Source: Croceibacterium_A sp044506565
Lineage (GTDB): Bacteria; Pseudomonadota; Alphaproteobacteria; Sphingomonadales; Sphingomonadaceae
Reading direction: 5' to 3'
DNA length: 64,000 bases
Assembly (NCBI GenBank): GCA_044506565.1
Contig: JBIQKN010000002.1
Location: 1-64,000 of the forward strand
The translations under genes were made by a program, and so were the position numbers. Shown one piece after another: positions 11,644-23,742 of this stretch (its first letter is position 1; every line of letters begins with the position of its first letter). The notes below the pieces were generated by a model. That model saw only the letters and a list, made by a program, of their open reading frames with translations, was not told the DNA's origin and searched no databases.

Positions 11644-12813
11644 ATGAGGCGCGCGACCCCACCCGGACAGGAACCCGAACCCATTCGACAGGTCGCCGCC
11701 CTTCCTTACCGCATCGAGGGACAGGCCCCGGACGCGCGCGTCCGAGTGATGCTGATCACCACGCGCGGGAGCAAGGCGCGTTGGGTGCTGCCCAAGGGCA
11801 ACCCCGGCTCCACGAGCTCCCTGCACGTCGCGGCGGCGCGCGAGGCGCAGGAGGAGGCGGGTGTGCTCGGCGCGGTCTGCCCCGTTCCGCTCGGCAGCTA
11901 CCGCTACCGCAAGCGCCAGGGCAGCGGCGCTTCGCTGATGATCGACGTCGACGTGTATCCGCTGGCGATCACCGACGAGCTCGAGTCCTGGAAGGAACAG
12001 GACGAGCGGGAGCGCCGCTGGTTTTCGCTGGACGAGGCTTCGAAGGCGGTCGACGAGGAAGACCTCGGCAACCTGATCCGCTCGTTCGGCTTCAGTGAGT
12101 TCCAGTCGGCGGTCAACCGCAGCGGGCTCGGTACGGTCGTCAGCGAGAAGACAAAGGGATTGAGTGCGATGTTCGCCTGGTTTCAACGCCTGCTGCCGAA
12201 GACCGGTAATTTCTTCGAGCTTTTCGAGGCCCATGCAACGACCGTGCTCGCCGCCGCCGAGGCGACCGCGCGCATGGTGGCCGGCACGTCGGATCCGGCC
12301 GAGCACATCCGAGAGATCATCGAACGCGAGCACGACGCCGACGAGATCACCCGCGAGGTGCTGCAGACCGTACGGCGCACATTCCTGACCCCCTTCGACC
12401 GCGGCGCGATCACCAGCCTGATCAGCGCGCTCGACGACACGGTCGACGAGATGCAGGCGGCCGCGCATGCGATCGACTTATACAGGATGACGGAGTTCAC
12501 CCCTCAGATGCGCGACATGGCCGCTATCGCGGTCGACGCGGCGCGGCTGACGGCCGAGGCCATTCCGCTGTTGCGCGATGTCGGGCGGAATGGCGGCCGC
12601 CTCCACGAGTTGACCGAGCGCCTGGTCCGCATCGAGGGCCACGCCGACCACATCCATTCCGCGGGGCTGCGCCAGGCGCTCGACGACCACGGCTCGGATG
12701 ACACGCTGCGCTTCGTGATCGAACGCGAGATCTACAAGCACCTCGAGCGGATCGTCGACGCGTTCGAGGACGTCGCCGACGAGATCGACGGCATCGTCAT
12801 CGATCACTCCTGA
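11644..12813 (+). CDS. NUDIX hydrolase fused in frame to DUF47 (PhoU-like) phosphate-transport regulator
   Basis: One 389-residue open frame joins two normally separate proteins. Residues about 15-165 are a NUDIX domain with WVLPKGNP and REAQEEAGV; the first Glu of the canonical GX5E is Ser, as is common in the PKGW-type subfamily. Residues 176-389 are a complete DUF47 protein, starting at an internal Met (MFAWFQRLLPK) with EHDADEITREV, FLTPFDRGAI and EGHADHIHSAGL. An SD-like AAAGGGA (12153-12159) sits 9 bases before that Met, so DUF47 may also be made alone. A TGA in the +1 frame at 12161 suggests that a small indel removed an ancestral stop. The gene is followed 10 bp later by pit and preceded by a Pho box. 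Confidence 0.82.
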   Translation: MRRATPPGQEPEPIRQVAALPYRIEGQAPDARVRVMLITTRGSKARWVLPKGNPGSTSSLHVAAAREAQEEAGVLGAVCPVPLGSYRYRKRQGSGASLMIDVDVYPLAITDELESWKEQDERERRWFSLDEASKAVDEEDLGNLIRSFGFSEFQSAVNRSGLGTVVSEKTKGLSAMFAWFQRLLPKTGNFFELFEAHATTVLAAAEATARMVAGTSDPAEHIREIIEREHDADEITREVLQTVRRTFLTPFDRGAITSLISALDDTVDEMQAAAHAIDLYRMTEFTPQMRDMAAIAVDAARLTAEAIPLLRDVGRNGGRLHELTERLVRIEGHADHIHSAGLRQALDDHGSDDTLRFVIEREIYKHLERIVDAFEDVADEIDGIVIDHS

Positions 12814-12823
12814 ACGCGCGGCC

Positions 12824-13837
12824 GTGTACGACCTTGCCCTGCCTCTGCTGATCGCGCTGATCGTCCTGGCGCTGCTGTTCGACTTCCTCAACGGCCTGCA
12901 CGACGCGGCGAATTCGATCGCCACGGTGGTCGCGACGCGGCTGCTGTCGCCGGTCATGGCGGTCGCCTTCGCCGCGACGTTCAACTTCGCGGCCTACTTC
13001 CTGACGATCGCCTTCCCGAGCCTCCACGCCGTCGCCGAGACCATCGGGGCAGGGCTGATCGAGCAGCAACTGGTCACGCCGGCCGTGGTGTTCGGCGCGC
13101 TGGTCGGGGCGATGTTCTGGAACGTCGTGACCTGGCTCAAGGGCATTCCCTCGTCGAGCAGCCACGCGCTGATCGGTGGGATCGTCGGCTCGGGCGTGGC
13201 GCATGCCGGGTTCACCGGGGTGCAGTGGAGCGGCCTCAACAAGACGCTCGCCGCGATCGTCCTGTCGCCGGCGGCAGGCATGGTCCTTGCCCTGTTCATC
13301 ATGATGGTCAGCAGCTGGGCGCTGCATCGCGCGACGGCCAAGCGCGCCGAGGGCGGCCTCAGGACGCTGCACCTGTTCTCCTCGGCCGCCTATTCGCTGA
13401 GCCACGGGCTCAACGACGCGCAGAAGACGATGGGCATCATCACCGTGCTGCTGTTCTCGACCGGACACCTGAGCGGCGAGTTTCATGTACCACACTGGGT
13501 CGCGATCAGCTGCTACGTGGCGATCGCGCTCGGTACGTTGAGCGGGGGCTGGCGGATCATCGAGACGATGGGCTCGCGCATCACCAAGCTTTCGCAGCAC
13601 CAGGGCTTCAGCGCGTCGGCCGCGGGCTCGGTGGTGATCTTCACCGCCTCGGTCCTCGGCATCCCGGTTTCGACCACCCACACGATCACCGGATCGATCA
13701 TCGGCGCCGGCACAGCCCGCCGGGCCTCGGCCGTGCGCTGGGGCGTGGCGCAGAACGTGATCATCGCGTGGATCATCACGATCCCCGCGTCGGCCGTCGT
13801 CGGGGCGGTATTCTATTCGCTGACGCGCCTGTTCTGA
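12824..13837 (+). CDS. pit: inorganic phosphate transporter, PiT family
   Basis: A 337-residue multi-pass inner-membrane transporter of the PiT family (low-affinity symport of phosphate or metal phosphate). The duplicated PiT signature is visible: GLHDAANSIATVVATR near the N-terminus and GLNDAQKTMGIIT in the second half, with SSSHALIGG and STTHTITGS as the matching loops. The GTG at 12824 starts 10 bp after the DUF47 part ends, as in classic DUF47-pit operons where DUF47 modulates Pit. The last bases abut the convergent DUF2474 gene. Confidence 0.93.
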   Translation: MYDLALPLLIALIVLALLFDFLNGLHDAANSIATVVATRLLSPVMAVAFAATFNFAAYFLTIAFPSLHAVAETIGAGLIEQQLVTPAVVFGALVGAMFWNVVTWLKGIPSSSSHALIGGIVGSGVAHAGFTGVQWSGLNKTLAAIVLSPAAGMVLALFIMMVSSWALHRATAKRAEGGLRTLHLFSSAAYSLSHGLNDAQKTMGIITVLLFSTGHLSGEFHVPHWVAISCYVAIALGTLSGGWRIIETMGSRITKLSQHQGFSASAAGSVVIFTASVLGIPVSTTHTITGSIIGAGTARRASAVRWGVAQNVIIAWIITIPASAVVGAVFYSLTRLF

Positions 13838-13954
13838 TCAGGGGACCAGCCACAGCCTGAGCAGCCAGGCGACGGCACCGAGCACGGCCACGCTGGCGGC
13901 CCATATGCCGGCGAACCAGAGCAGCCGAAGCCACAGCGGTCCCGGCTCGCTCAA
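13838..13954 (-). CDS. DUF2474 small membrane peptide of the bd oxidase operon
   Basis: A 38-residue peptide with one long hydrophobic helix (LWFAGIWAASVAVLGAVAWL) and a basic/aromatic N-terminus (LWLRLL). It starts at TTG 13954, overlapping the cydB stop (TTGA), with GGAGGG 6 bases upstream inside cydB. This fits DUF2474, the CydX-like accessory peptide found after CioAB-type cytochrome bd genes. The peptide is too short for routine gene callers and has a non-ATG start, but the SD, coupling and position support it. Its stop lies directly against the pit stop codon. Confidence 0.8.
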   Translation of the reverse strand: MSEPGPLWLRLLWFAGIWAASVAVLGAVAWLLRLWLVP

Positions 13955-14952
13955 TGATAGCCCTCCGAGCCGACCTTGCCGCGGAACACCCAGTACGACC
14001 ACGCGGTATAGGCCAGGATAAGCGGCAGGATCAGCACCACGCCGACGAGCATGAACAGCTGGCTCTCTTCGGGCGCCGCGGTATCCCAGATCGTCAGGCT
14101 GTCGGGCACCACGTAAGGCCAGATGGTCACGCCTAGCCCCGCCATTCCGAGCAGGAACAGCGCCAGCGACAGCAGGAACGGTGCCAGCTCCTGCCGCTTC
14201 CTCAGGGCGCGGACCAGGAACCCGGCGATGATCGCGGTCAGCAGCGGCACCTGGCTGGCGAACAGGATGTTAGGCATCGCCAGCCAGCGCGCGCGGTATT
14301 CCGGCAGCAGGATCAGGTTGTAGGCGCTGACTGCGGCCATCAGCACCAGCGTGGCGAGCGCGGCGCCGAAGGCGAGGCGATAGGCCTTGGCCTGGACCTC
14401 GCCTTCGAGCTTCCAGATCATCCAGCACGCGCCGAGCAGTGCGTAGCCGGCCGCCACCCCGAGCCCGGTGAGCAGCGTGTAGGGGGTCAGCCAGTCCCAC
14501 CAGCTGCCGGCATAGGCCCGGTCCGACACTTCGATACCCTGCAGGATCGCCCCGAGGATCATCCCTTGCGAAAGCGCCGCGACCAGCGAACCGGCGAAGA
14601 ACCCGAAGTCCCACAGCGGCCGGTGCCGCTCGTCGCGATGGCGGAACTCGAACGCCACGCCGCGAAACACGAGGCCGAGCAACATCGCGATCACCAGCGG
14701 ATAGGTTGCGGGCAGGATCACCGCATAGGCGAGCGGAAACGCCGCCAGCAGGCCGCCTCCGCCCATCACCAGCCAGGTCTCGTTACCGTCCCACACGGGC
14801 GCGATCGAGTTCATCGACCGGTTGCGTCCGCTGCCCACCTGGAGCGCGGGGAACAGGATGCCGATGCCGAGGTCGAAACCGTCGAGCACGACATAGGCGA
14901 ACACCGCAAAGGCGATGATGAAGGCCCAGATCGTGGTGAGGTCGAGGGTCAT
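13951..14952 (-). CDS. cydB: cytochrome bd-type ubiquinol oxidase subunit II (CioB type)
   Basis: A 333-residue inner-membrane protein, subunit II of cytochrome bd, which transfers electrons from quinol to O2 with high affinity. Family features are visible: LDGFDLGIGILFP near the N-terminus, APVWDGNETWLVMGGGGLLAAFP and FRGVAFEFRHR, with about eight hydrophobic helices. The length suits the CioB subgroup. The ATG at 14952 overlaps the cydA stop by 4 bp (ATGA), indicating translational coupling. Confidence 0.95.
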   Translation of the reverse strand: MTLDLTTIWAFIIAFAVFAYVVLDGFDLGIGILFPALQVGSGRNRSMNSIAPVWDGNETWLVMGGGGLLAAFPLAYAVILPATYPLVIAMLLGLVFRGVAFEFRHRDERHRPLWDFGFFAGSLVAALSQGMILGAILQGIEVSDRAYAGSWWDWLTPYTLLTGLGVAAGYALLGACWMIWKLEGEVQAKAYRLAFGAALATLVLMAAVSAYNLILLPEYRARWLAMPNILFASQVPLLTAIIAGFLVRALRKRQELAPFLLSLALFLLGMAGLGVTIWPYVVPDSLTIWDTAAPEESQLFMLVGVVLILPLILAYTAWSYWVFRGKVGSEGYH

Positions 14953-16364
14953 GGCTCGCTCCCCGTGCGCTGCGCGAGCCCGGGCGTGACTCCAGCCGAG
15001 CGGATCGGCTCGCGCTCGGCGCTTTCGGGATCGGGCTCGTTCGGCAGGGGCGGCCTGCTCATCAGGCGCAGCATGTACCAGATGCCGACCCCGAAGACCG
15101 CGAAATAGACGAGCACGAACGCGACGAGCGAAGCCGCCACCGCCGGCGCATCGAGCGGGCTCACGGCGTCCGCCGTGCGCAGCAGCCCATAGACCACATA
15201 GGGTTGCCGGCCGACTTCGGTCGTCACCCAGCCGGCGATGACCGCGACGAAGCCGGACGGCGCCATCGCGACCGCGAAGCGGTGCAGCGCGCGCCACTCG
15301 TAAAGCGTACCCCGCAAGCGCGCCCACAGCCCCGCGAGGCCGAGCGCCAGCATCAGCAGCCCGAGGCCGACCATGATCCGGAACGACCAGAACACGATCG
15401 CCACCGGCGGTTGCTCGTCGTCCGGGATCGTGTCGAGGCCCGCCAGCGGCGCGTCGAGGCTGTGCTTGAGGATCAGGCTGCCGAGCTTCGGGATACCGAC
15501 CGCGTAGTCGAGCCGTTGCTCGCGGTCGTTGGGGATGCCGAAGAGGTAGAGCGGCGCCCCATGCTCGTGGCTCTCGTAGTGCGCTTCCATCGCCATCAGC
15601 TTGGCCGGCTGGTGCTCGAGCGTGTTGAGCCCGTGCTGGTCGCCGATGAAGACCTGCACCGGCGTGACGAGGACGGCCATCCACATCGCCATCGAAAACG
15701 TCTTGCGCGCGTGGGGGTTGGTCCTGTCGCGCAGCAGGTGCCAGGCGGCGACCCCGCCGACCGCGAGGGCGGTGGTCAGGTAGGCGGCGATCACGGTGTG
15801 CATGAGTCGCCATGGAAAGCTGGGGTTGAAGATGATCTCGAGCCAGCTCGGGCCCGGCAGGAATTGCCCGTTGGCGCCGATCAGGTGGCCCTGCGGTGTC
15901 TGCATCCAACTATTCGCGGCGAGGATCCAGAACGACGACAGCAGGGTGCCGGCGGCGACCATGAGCGTGGCGGCGAAGTGCAGCCCGCGGCCGACCCTGT
16001 TCATCCCGAACAGCATCACGCCGAGGAAGCCGGCCTCGAGGAAGAAGGCGGTCAGGACCTCGTAGGCCATCAGCGGCCCGATCACCGGACCGGCCCTGTC
16101 CGAGAAGACCGCCCAGTTGGTGCCGAACTGGTATGACAGGACGATGCCGGAGACGACGCCCATGGCGAAGTTCACCGCGAATATCTTCACCCAGTAGCGG
16201 AACAAATCGAGGTAGAGTGCCTTGCCTGTCCTGAGCCACAGGCCCTCGAGCACGGCGAGGTAGCTGGCGAGACCGATGGTGAAAGCCGGGAACAGGAAAT
16301 GGAAGCTCACGGTGAAGGCGAACTGGAGCCGCGCGAGCAGGAGAGCATCTGCACCGTCGAACAT
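14949..16364 (-). CDS. cydA: cytochrome bd-type ubiquinol oxidase subunit I (CioA type)
   Basis: A 471-residue subunit I that carries the quinol site and hemes b558, b595 and d. Visible are the LLARLQFAFTVSFHFLFPAFTIG start with the conserved His, the GTNW segment, MAYEVLTAFFLEAGFLG with Glu, the methionine heme ligand region, the quinol-binding Q-loop, and GRQPYVVYGLLRT. The Q-loop is short, which is the CioA (cyanide-insensitive) pattern. The ATG is at 16364, divergent from lolC. It begins a three-gene operon with cydB and the DUF2474 peptide. Confidence 0.95.
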   Translation of the reverse strand: MFDGADALLLARLQFAFTVSFHFLFPAFTIGLASYLAVLEGLWLRTGKALYLDLFRYWVKIFAVNFAMGVVSGIVLSYQFGTNWAVFSDRAGPVIGPLMAYEVLTAFFLEAGFLGVMLFGMNRVGRGLHFAATLMVAAGTLLSSFWILAANSWMQTPQGHLIGANGQFLPGPSWLEIIFNPSFPWRLMHTVIAAYLTTALAVGGVAAWHLLRDRTNPHARKTFSMAMWMAVLVTPVQVFIGDQHGLNTLEHQPAKLMAMEAHYESHEHGAPLYLFGIPNDREQRLDYAVGIPKLGSLILKHSLDAPLAGLDTIPDDEQPPVAIVFWSFRIMVGLGLLMLALGLAGLWARLRGTLYEWRALHRFAVAMAPSGFVAVIAGWVTTEVGRQPYVVYGLLRTADAVSPLDAPAVAASLVAFVLVYFAVFGVGIWYMLRLMSRPPLPNEPDPESAEREPIRSAGVTPGLAQRTGSEP

Positions 16365-16416
16365 GAATTCGCTCTAGACCCCTTTCGCAGGAGAAGCGAT
16401 TTCCTACCCTGCAACA

Positions 16417-16439
16417 GCCGTTGCCCTCCCGGCAACGGC
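16417..16439. promoter_or_regulatory. 9-bp inverted repeat in the cydA-lolC divergent spacer
   Basis: GCCGTTGCC (16417-16425) and GGCAACGGC (16431-16439) form a perfect stem with a CTCCC loop in the 117-bp spacer between the divergent cydA and lolC starts. It has no T-tract, so it may be an operator or mRNA leader hairpin rather than a terminator. The function is unproven. Confidence 0.4.
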
Positions 16440-16481
16440 ACCTTACACCGCGCCAACGTCTGAAACAGCGAAACGGCTCCC

Positions 16482-17723
16482 TTGATCCTTTCCCCCTTCG
16501 AATGGACGATCGCCAAGCGTTACATGCTTCCCGGGCGTGGCGAGGCGGTGATCGCGCTGGTCGCGTCGATCTCGATCGGCGTGGTGATGCTCAGCGTGGC
16601 GATGCTGGTCATCGTGATGAGCGTGATGAACGGCTTCCGCGCCGAGCTGATCGAGAAGATCACCGGCCTCAACGGCCACGCGATCATCCAGGCCTACGGC
16701 GGGCGGCTGGATAACTGGGAAAGCGTTCTCGACGACGTGCGTCGGACACCCGGGGTGACCGAGGCGTCGCCGCTGATCGACCAGCCGCTAATGGTCACCT
16801 TCAACGGCCGCGTCGAGGGTGTGGTGCTGCGCGGCAACACGCCCGATGACATCATGAAGCTCGCGCCGAACGTGCTGGCGGGCGACCTGGCGACATTGCA
16901 GCCGGGTCAGGACAACGTCGCCATCGGCTCGCGCCTGGCAACGAACCTCGGGGCGCGGCTCGGCGACGTCATCACGCTGATCAACCCTCAGGGGCGTTCA
17001 ACCCCGTTCGGAACCATGCCGCGTCAGGTTGCCTACACCGTGACCGCGATCTTCGAAGTCGGGGTCTACGACTACGACCAGGGTTTCGTGGTCATGCCGA
17101 TCCCCAATGCGCAGACCTTGCTGCTGATGGGGGACTCGATCGGCATGATCGAGGTCACCACGACCGACGCCGAACGGGTCGGCGAGATTCTCGCTCCCCT
17201 CGCGCGCGAGCTTCAGGGGCGAGCGGTGGTCAACGACTGGAAGTCGATCAACCTGTCCCTGTTCGAAGCGCTGCAGGTCGAACGCGTGGCGATGTTCTTC
17301 GCGCTGTCGATCATCGTGCTGGTTGCTGCGTTCAACATCCTGTCGTCGCTGGTCATGCTGGTGCGCTCCAAGACCCGCGACATCGCCATCCTGAGGACGA
17401 TGGGAGCGACGCGGAAGAGCCTGCTCAAGATCTTCGTGACCACGGGTTCGGTGGTCGGAGCGATCGGGACGCTCGCGGGGCTGCTCCTGGGTTTCCTGGT
17501 TCTGCAGTTCCGCCAGCCGATCGTGCGCGCGATCGAGGTCGTCAGCGGCCGCAGCATGTGGGATCCCGAGGTCCGCTTCCTGACCGAGCTTCCGGCGAGG
17601 ACCAACCCGTTCGAAGTGCTGCTGATCTGCCTGATGGCGATGGGGCTCAGTTTCCTCGCCACGCTCTATCCCGCCTCGCGGGCTGCGGGGACCGACCCGG
17701 TGCAGGTGCTGCGTTATGAGTGA
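16482..17723 (+). CDS. lolC: lipoprotein-releasing ABC transporter permease (LolC/LolE type)
   Basis: A 413-residue permease of the FtsX/MacB fold that extracts outer-membrane lipoproteins from the inner membrane for LolA. It has one N-terminal helix (AVIALVASISIGVVMLSVAMLVIVM), a large periplasmic domain (residues about 50-270) and three C-terminal helices, ending with the typical LYPASRAAGTDPVQVLRYE. Alphaproteobacteria often have one LolC/E-type protein acting as a homodimer. The start is TTG at 16482, without a strong SD. It overlaps lolD by 8 bp. Confidence 0.92.
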   Translation: MILSPFEWTIAKRYMLPGRGEAVIALVASISIGVVMLSVAMLVIVMSVMNGFRAELIEKITGLNGHAIIQAYGGRLDNWESVLDDVRRTPGVTEASPLIDQPLMVTFNGRVEGVVLRGNTPDDIMKLAPNVLAGDLATLQPGQDNVAIGSRLATNLGARLGDVITLINPQGRSTPFGTMPRQVAYTVTAIFEVGVYDYDQGFVVMPIPNAQTLLLMGDSIGMIEVTTTDAERVGEILAPLARELQGRAVVNDWKSINLSLFEALQVERVAMFFALSIIVLVAAFNILSSLVMLVRSKTRDIAILRTMGATRKSLLKIFVTTGSVVGAIGTLAGLLLGFLVLQFRQPIVRAIEVVSGRSMWDPEVRFLTELPARTNPFEVLLICLMAMGLSFLATLYPASRAAGTDPVQVLRYE

Positions 17724-18390
17724 GCCGGTCGTACGGCTGGCCGGGCTCACCCGCAGCTTCGAGCAGGGCGGGGAGAAGATCGACGTCCTGCGCGGCGTGA
17801 ACCTCGAGATCATGCCGGGCGAGATCGTTGCGCTGCTCGGGCCCTCGGGCACCGGCAAGTCGACGCTGCTGCAGGCGGTGGGGCTCCTCGAAGGCGGTTT
17901 CGGTGGGCGCATCGAGATCGCCGGAATCGACGCGACGGACCTTCCGTCGAGCGAACGCACGGCGCTCAGGCGCAATCACCTCGGCTTCGTCTACCAGTTC
18001 CATCACCTGCTGCCCGACTTCAGTGCCGAGGAAAACGTGATGCTGCCGCAACTGGTCGCGGGGACCCCGAGAGCCGAGGCCCTGCAGCGCGCGCGCGACC
18101 TGCTCGCATCGCTCGGTCTCGATCATCGCCTGACACACCGGCCGAGCCAGTTGTCGGGCGGCGAGCAGCAGCGCGTCGCCGTCGCCCGGGCGCTGGCCAA
18201 CCGTCCCAAGCTGGTGCTGGCCGACGAGCCGACCGGCAACCTCGACGAAGTCACCGCCGACAAGGTCCTGGCGCAATTCCTCGAACTGGTCAGGGGGCAG
18301 GGGAGCGCGGCGCTCGTCGCAACCCACAACGAGCGCCTCGCCGCGCGCATGGACCGCGTCGTGCGGCTGCACGACGGGGTCCTGGCCTAG
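17716..18390 (+). CDS. lolD: lipoprotein-releasing ABC transporter ATP-binding protein LolD
   Basis: A 224-residue ABC ATPase that powers lipoprotein release with LolC. It has Walker A GPSGTGKST, the Q-loop (FVYQFHHLLPDFSAEEN), the signature LSGGEQQRVAVARAL, Walker B VLADEPTGNLD and the H-loop THNERLA. FHHLLPDFSAEENV is typical of LolD. It overlaps lolC by 8 bp (ATGAGTGA), so the two are co-translated. It ends right at the stop of the convergent Yip1-like gene. Confidence 0.95.
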   Translation: MSEPVVRLAGLTRSFEQGGEKIDVLRGVNLEIMPGEIVALLGPSGTGKSTLLQAVGLLEGGFGGRIEIAGIDATDLPSSERTALRRNHLGFVYQFHHLLPDFSAEENVMLPQLVAGTPRAEALQRARDLLASLGLDHRLTHRPSQLSGGEQQRVAVARALANRPKLVLADEPTGNLDEVTADKVLAQFLELVRGQGSAALVATHNERLAARMDRVVRLHDGVLA

Positions 18391-19215
18391 TCAATTGGCG
18401 GCGGCCCGCGCCGCTTCGAGCTCCTCGACCGACATCCTGATCGTCTCTCCGTCGACGGTCAGCGTGGCGGTATCGCCATCCACTTCGACGCGTCCCAGCT
18501 CGCCGAGATCGATCGTCTGGTTTGCGCCGTCGACCGAGATGCGACCGAGGTCGCCGAGGTCGACAGTGGTCGCTCCTTCGGAGCTGTCGGCAATCGAACC
18601 CCCTGTCGCCAGGGCCGTCGCGCCGGTGATGGCGGCGGTCAGGGTACCCACGATGATGTAGGCGACGATCGCCACCAGCACCGTGACCACGGTGTAACCG
18701 ACCGACTTGTCCTGCGGCACGCCGAGCACGGGCGTCGCGCCGAGGTAGAACAGATACAGGCTGTACAGCCCCACGATGCTCAGGATCGCGAGCGCCGGGA
18801 TCAGGCCGAAGATTCCGGCAAGCCATGCCGCGGTCATCGAGTAGGCGACGAGTCTGAAAGCCGACGGGAAGTCCTCGCGGCCACCGAACTTCGGGCTCAG
18901 GAAATTGGCCACGAACGTCACCACGAACAGGCTGACGAGCGTGAGCACGAAGCTGATCACCGCCGTGGTGAGCGCCGCACCCAGCGACGGCTTGTAGCTG
19001 ACGAACAGGGCACTGTAGCCGAACAGTTGGCCGCCGATCAGCGTCGCGATCGGCCCGATCGCCGCCAGCGGGATCACGTAGCTCGTGAGCAGCTTCATGG
19101 GCTCGGTGGTCTCGCCCGCGATCTTCGGCCACTCGGCCTTTGGCTGCACGATGATCGCCTTGGCCCGTTCGGCGATGCCCGTGCCGGCGGATTGCAGTGA
19201 CGGTCTGTCTTCCAT
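18391..19215 (-). CDS. Yip1-domain multi-pass membrane protein
   Basis: A 274-residue protein. Residues about 35-210 hold five to six hydrophobic helices in the Yip1 pattern (SYVIPLAAIGPIATLIGG, FVVTFVANFLSPKFGG, AYSMTAAWLAGIFGLIPAL). The last ~60 residues form a soluble tail with a twofold repeat (VDLGDLGRISVDG and IDLGELGRVEVDG). The start at ATG 19215 is supported by GGGGAGG just upstream. The open frame extends to 19827 but has no family-like sequence there. Bacterial Yip1 proteins have no settled function. Confidence 0.78.
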   Translation of the reverse strand: MEDRPSLQSAGTGIAERAKAIIVQPKAEWPKIAGETTEPMKLLTSYVIPLAAIGPIATLIGGQLFGYSALFVSYKPSLGAALTTAVISFVLTLVSLFVVTFVANFLSPKFGGREDFPSAFRLVAYSMTAAWLAGIFGLIPALAILSIVGLYSLYLFYLGATPVLGVPQDKSVGYTVVTVLVAIVAYIIVGTLTAAITGATALATGGSIADSSEGATTVDLGDLGRISVDGANQTIDLGELGRVEVDGDTATLTVDGETIRMSVEELEAARAAAN

Positions 19216-19368
19216 CTTGGCCTCCCCTGCTTTGGAACCGCGAAGGAACCACAACCGGTGCGTCAAGGGAAGGCTTTTCGTCGCCGGTCGAGCGCGCGGA
19301 GGCGCCCGTCGAGGGGGCCTTGCAAGGCGGCTAGGCCGGAGTTGGCCTGCAGGCAGGAGGACTTCGCC

Positions 19369-19890
19369 ATGGAGCTTTTCACGGCCGCGATCCTGCTCCT
19401 GCAGGCTGCGACGGGGCAGGGGGCCGCGAACGCCGAGCCTTGCACCGGAGAGGCTCATGCGGCGCTCGATTTCTGGGTCGGCGAGTGGGGCGTCTACCGG
19501 AACGGTGGCGATACGCCGGTCGCGGAGAGCACGATCGAGAAGCTCTACGGCGGCTGCGCCATTCGCGAGAACTGGAAGCCGAGGAACGGCCAGTCGGGCG
19601 GCAGCCTGTCCGGCTACGACCCGGCCTCGGGCCGCTGGCACCAGACCTGGATCGGCTGGGCCCCCGGACTCGTCTATTTCGAAGGTGGCCCGGTGGGCGA
19701 CAGGTTCGTGTTGACCGGCCGGTGGGCGGGGTCCGGGCCGAACGGCGAAGACGGACTCACACGGATGACCTACTCCCGCGAAGCGGGCGGTGCCGTCCGC
19801 CAGCTCGGCGAGTTCTCGGCCGATCACGGACTGACCTGGGTCACCAGCTTCGACTTCATCTATCGCCCGCGCGCGCCGAGCGGCGATTGA
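19369..19890 (+). CDS. secreted protein of unknown function (DUF1579-like)
   Basis: A 173-residue protein with a signal peptide (MELFTAAILLLQAATGQGAANA) and a beta-rich body that starts HAALDFWVGEWGVYR and contains GGCAIRENWKP, GRWHQTWIGW and TRMTYSREAGG. This resembles DUF1579-type lipocalin-like proteins, but I cannot confirm the family. The ATG at 19369 has AGGAGG 8 bases upstream (19355-19360). It sits between the divergent Yip1-like gene and dnaE, 58 bp before the latter. Confidence 0.65.
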   Translation: MELFTAAILLLQAATGQGAANAEPCTGEAHAALDFWVGEWGVYRNGGDTPVAESTIEKLYGGCAIRENWKPRNGQSGGSLSGYDPASGRWHQTWIGWAPGLVYFEGGPVGDRFVLTGRWAGSGPNGEDGLTRMTYSREAGGAVRQLGEFSADHGLTWVTSFDFIYRPRAPSGD

Positions 19891-19948
19891 TCGGGAAAAC
19901 GGTTCCTCCGAGCCTTTCGATTCGGCGCGAGGGCACTACTGTGGGGAC

Positions 19949-23416
<3,468 letters not shown>

Positions 23417-23438
23417 TGCAACCGACGGGAGGGAGTCG

Positions 23439-23639
23439 ATGTTTGCATTTCTCAAGGCCGTAGCGCTCGGAATATTCCTCGCGCTTCTCGTCTCGCTTTT
23501 CATCGGATCCGGCGGATCTGATGGGGGGCTGCTGAACGTCCGCTCGGTGACGTTCGAAGGATACCACTTCTACTGGTCGTGGGCGCTGTTCCTGATCGGC
23601 ACCGCGCTGAGCTTCGCCCTGTTCCTGCTCATGGACTAG
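23439..23639 (+). CDS. small two-helix membrane protein of unknown function
   Basis: A 66-residue protein with two hydrophobic helices (FLKAVALGIFLALLVSLFIG and WSWALFLIGTALSFALFLLM) joined by a short polar loop (FEGYHFYWS). The ATG at 23439 has GGGAGGG upstream and follows dnaE by 22 bp, so it may be the last gene of that transcript. The convergent ompA terminator hairpin lies 50 bp downstream. I do not recognise the family. Confidence 0.65.
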   Translation: MFAFLKAVALGIFLALLVSLFIGSGGSDGGLLNVRSVTFEGYHFYWSWALFLIGTALSFALFLLMD

Positions 23640-23690
23640 CGACCCGGGTCGGCACGGCGCGTAGCGACACGTCGGCCCCAGAACGAAAAC

Positions 23691-23718
23691 GGGCCGGGAA
23701 GCTCTCGCTTCCCGGCCC
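23691..23718 (-). terminator. terminator hairpin at the end of ompA
   Basis: A perfect 12-bp stem, GGGCCGGGAAGC (23691-23702) and GCTTCCCGGCCC (23707-23718), with a TCTC loop. On the minus strand it is followed by GTTTTCGTTC, fitting termination of the ompA transcript. It may also stop transcription from the dnaE side. Confidence 0.85.
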
Positions 23719-23742
23719 GCTTCGTTGCGGTCAGGTCAGACC

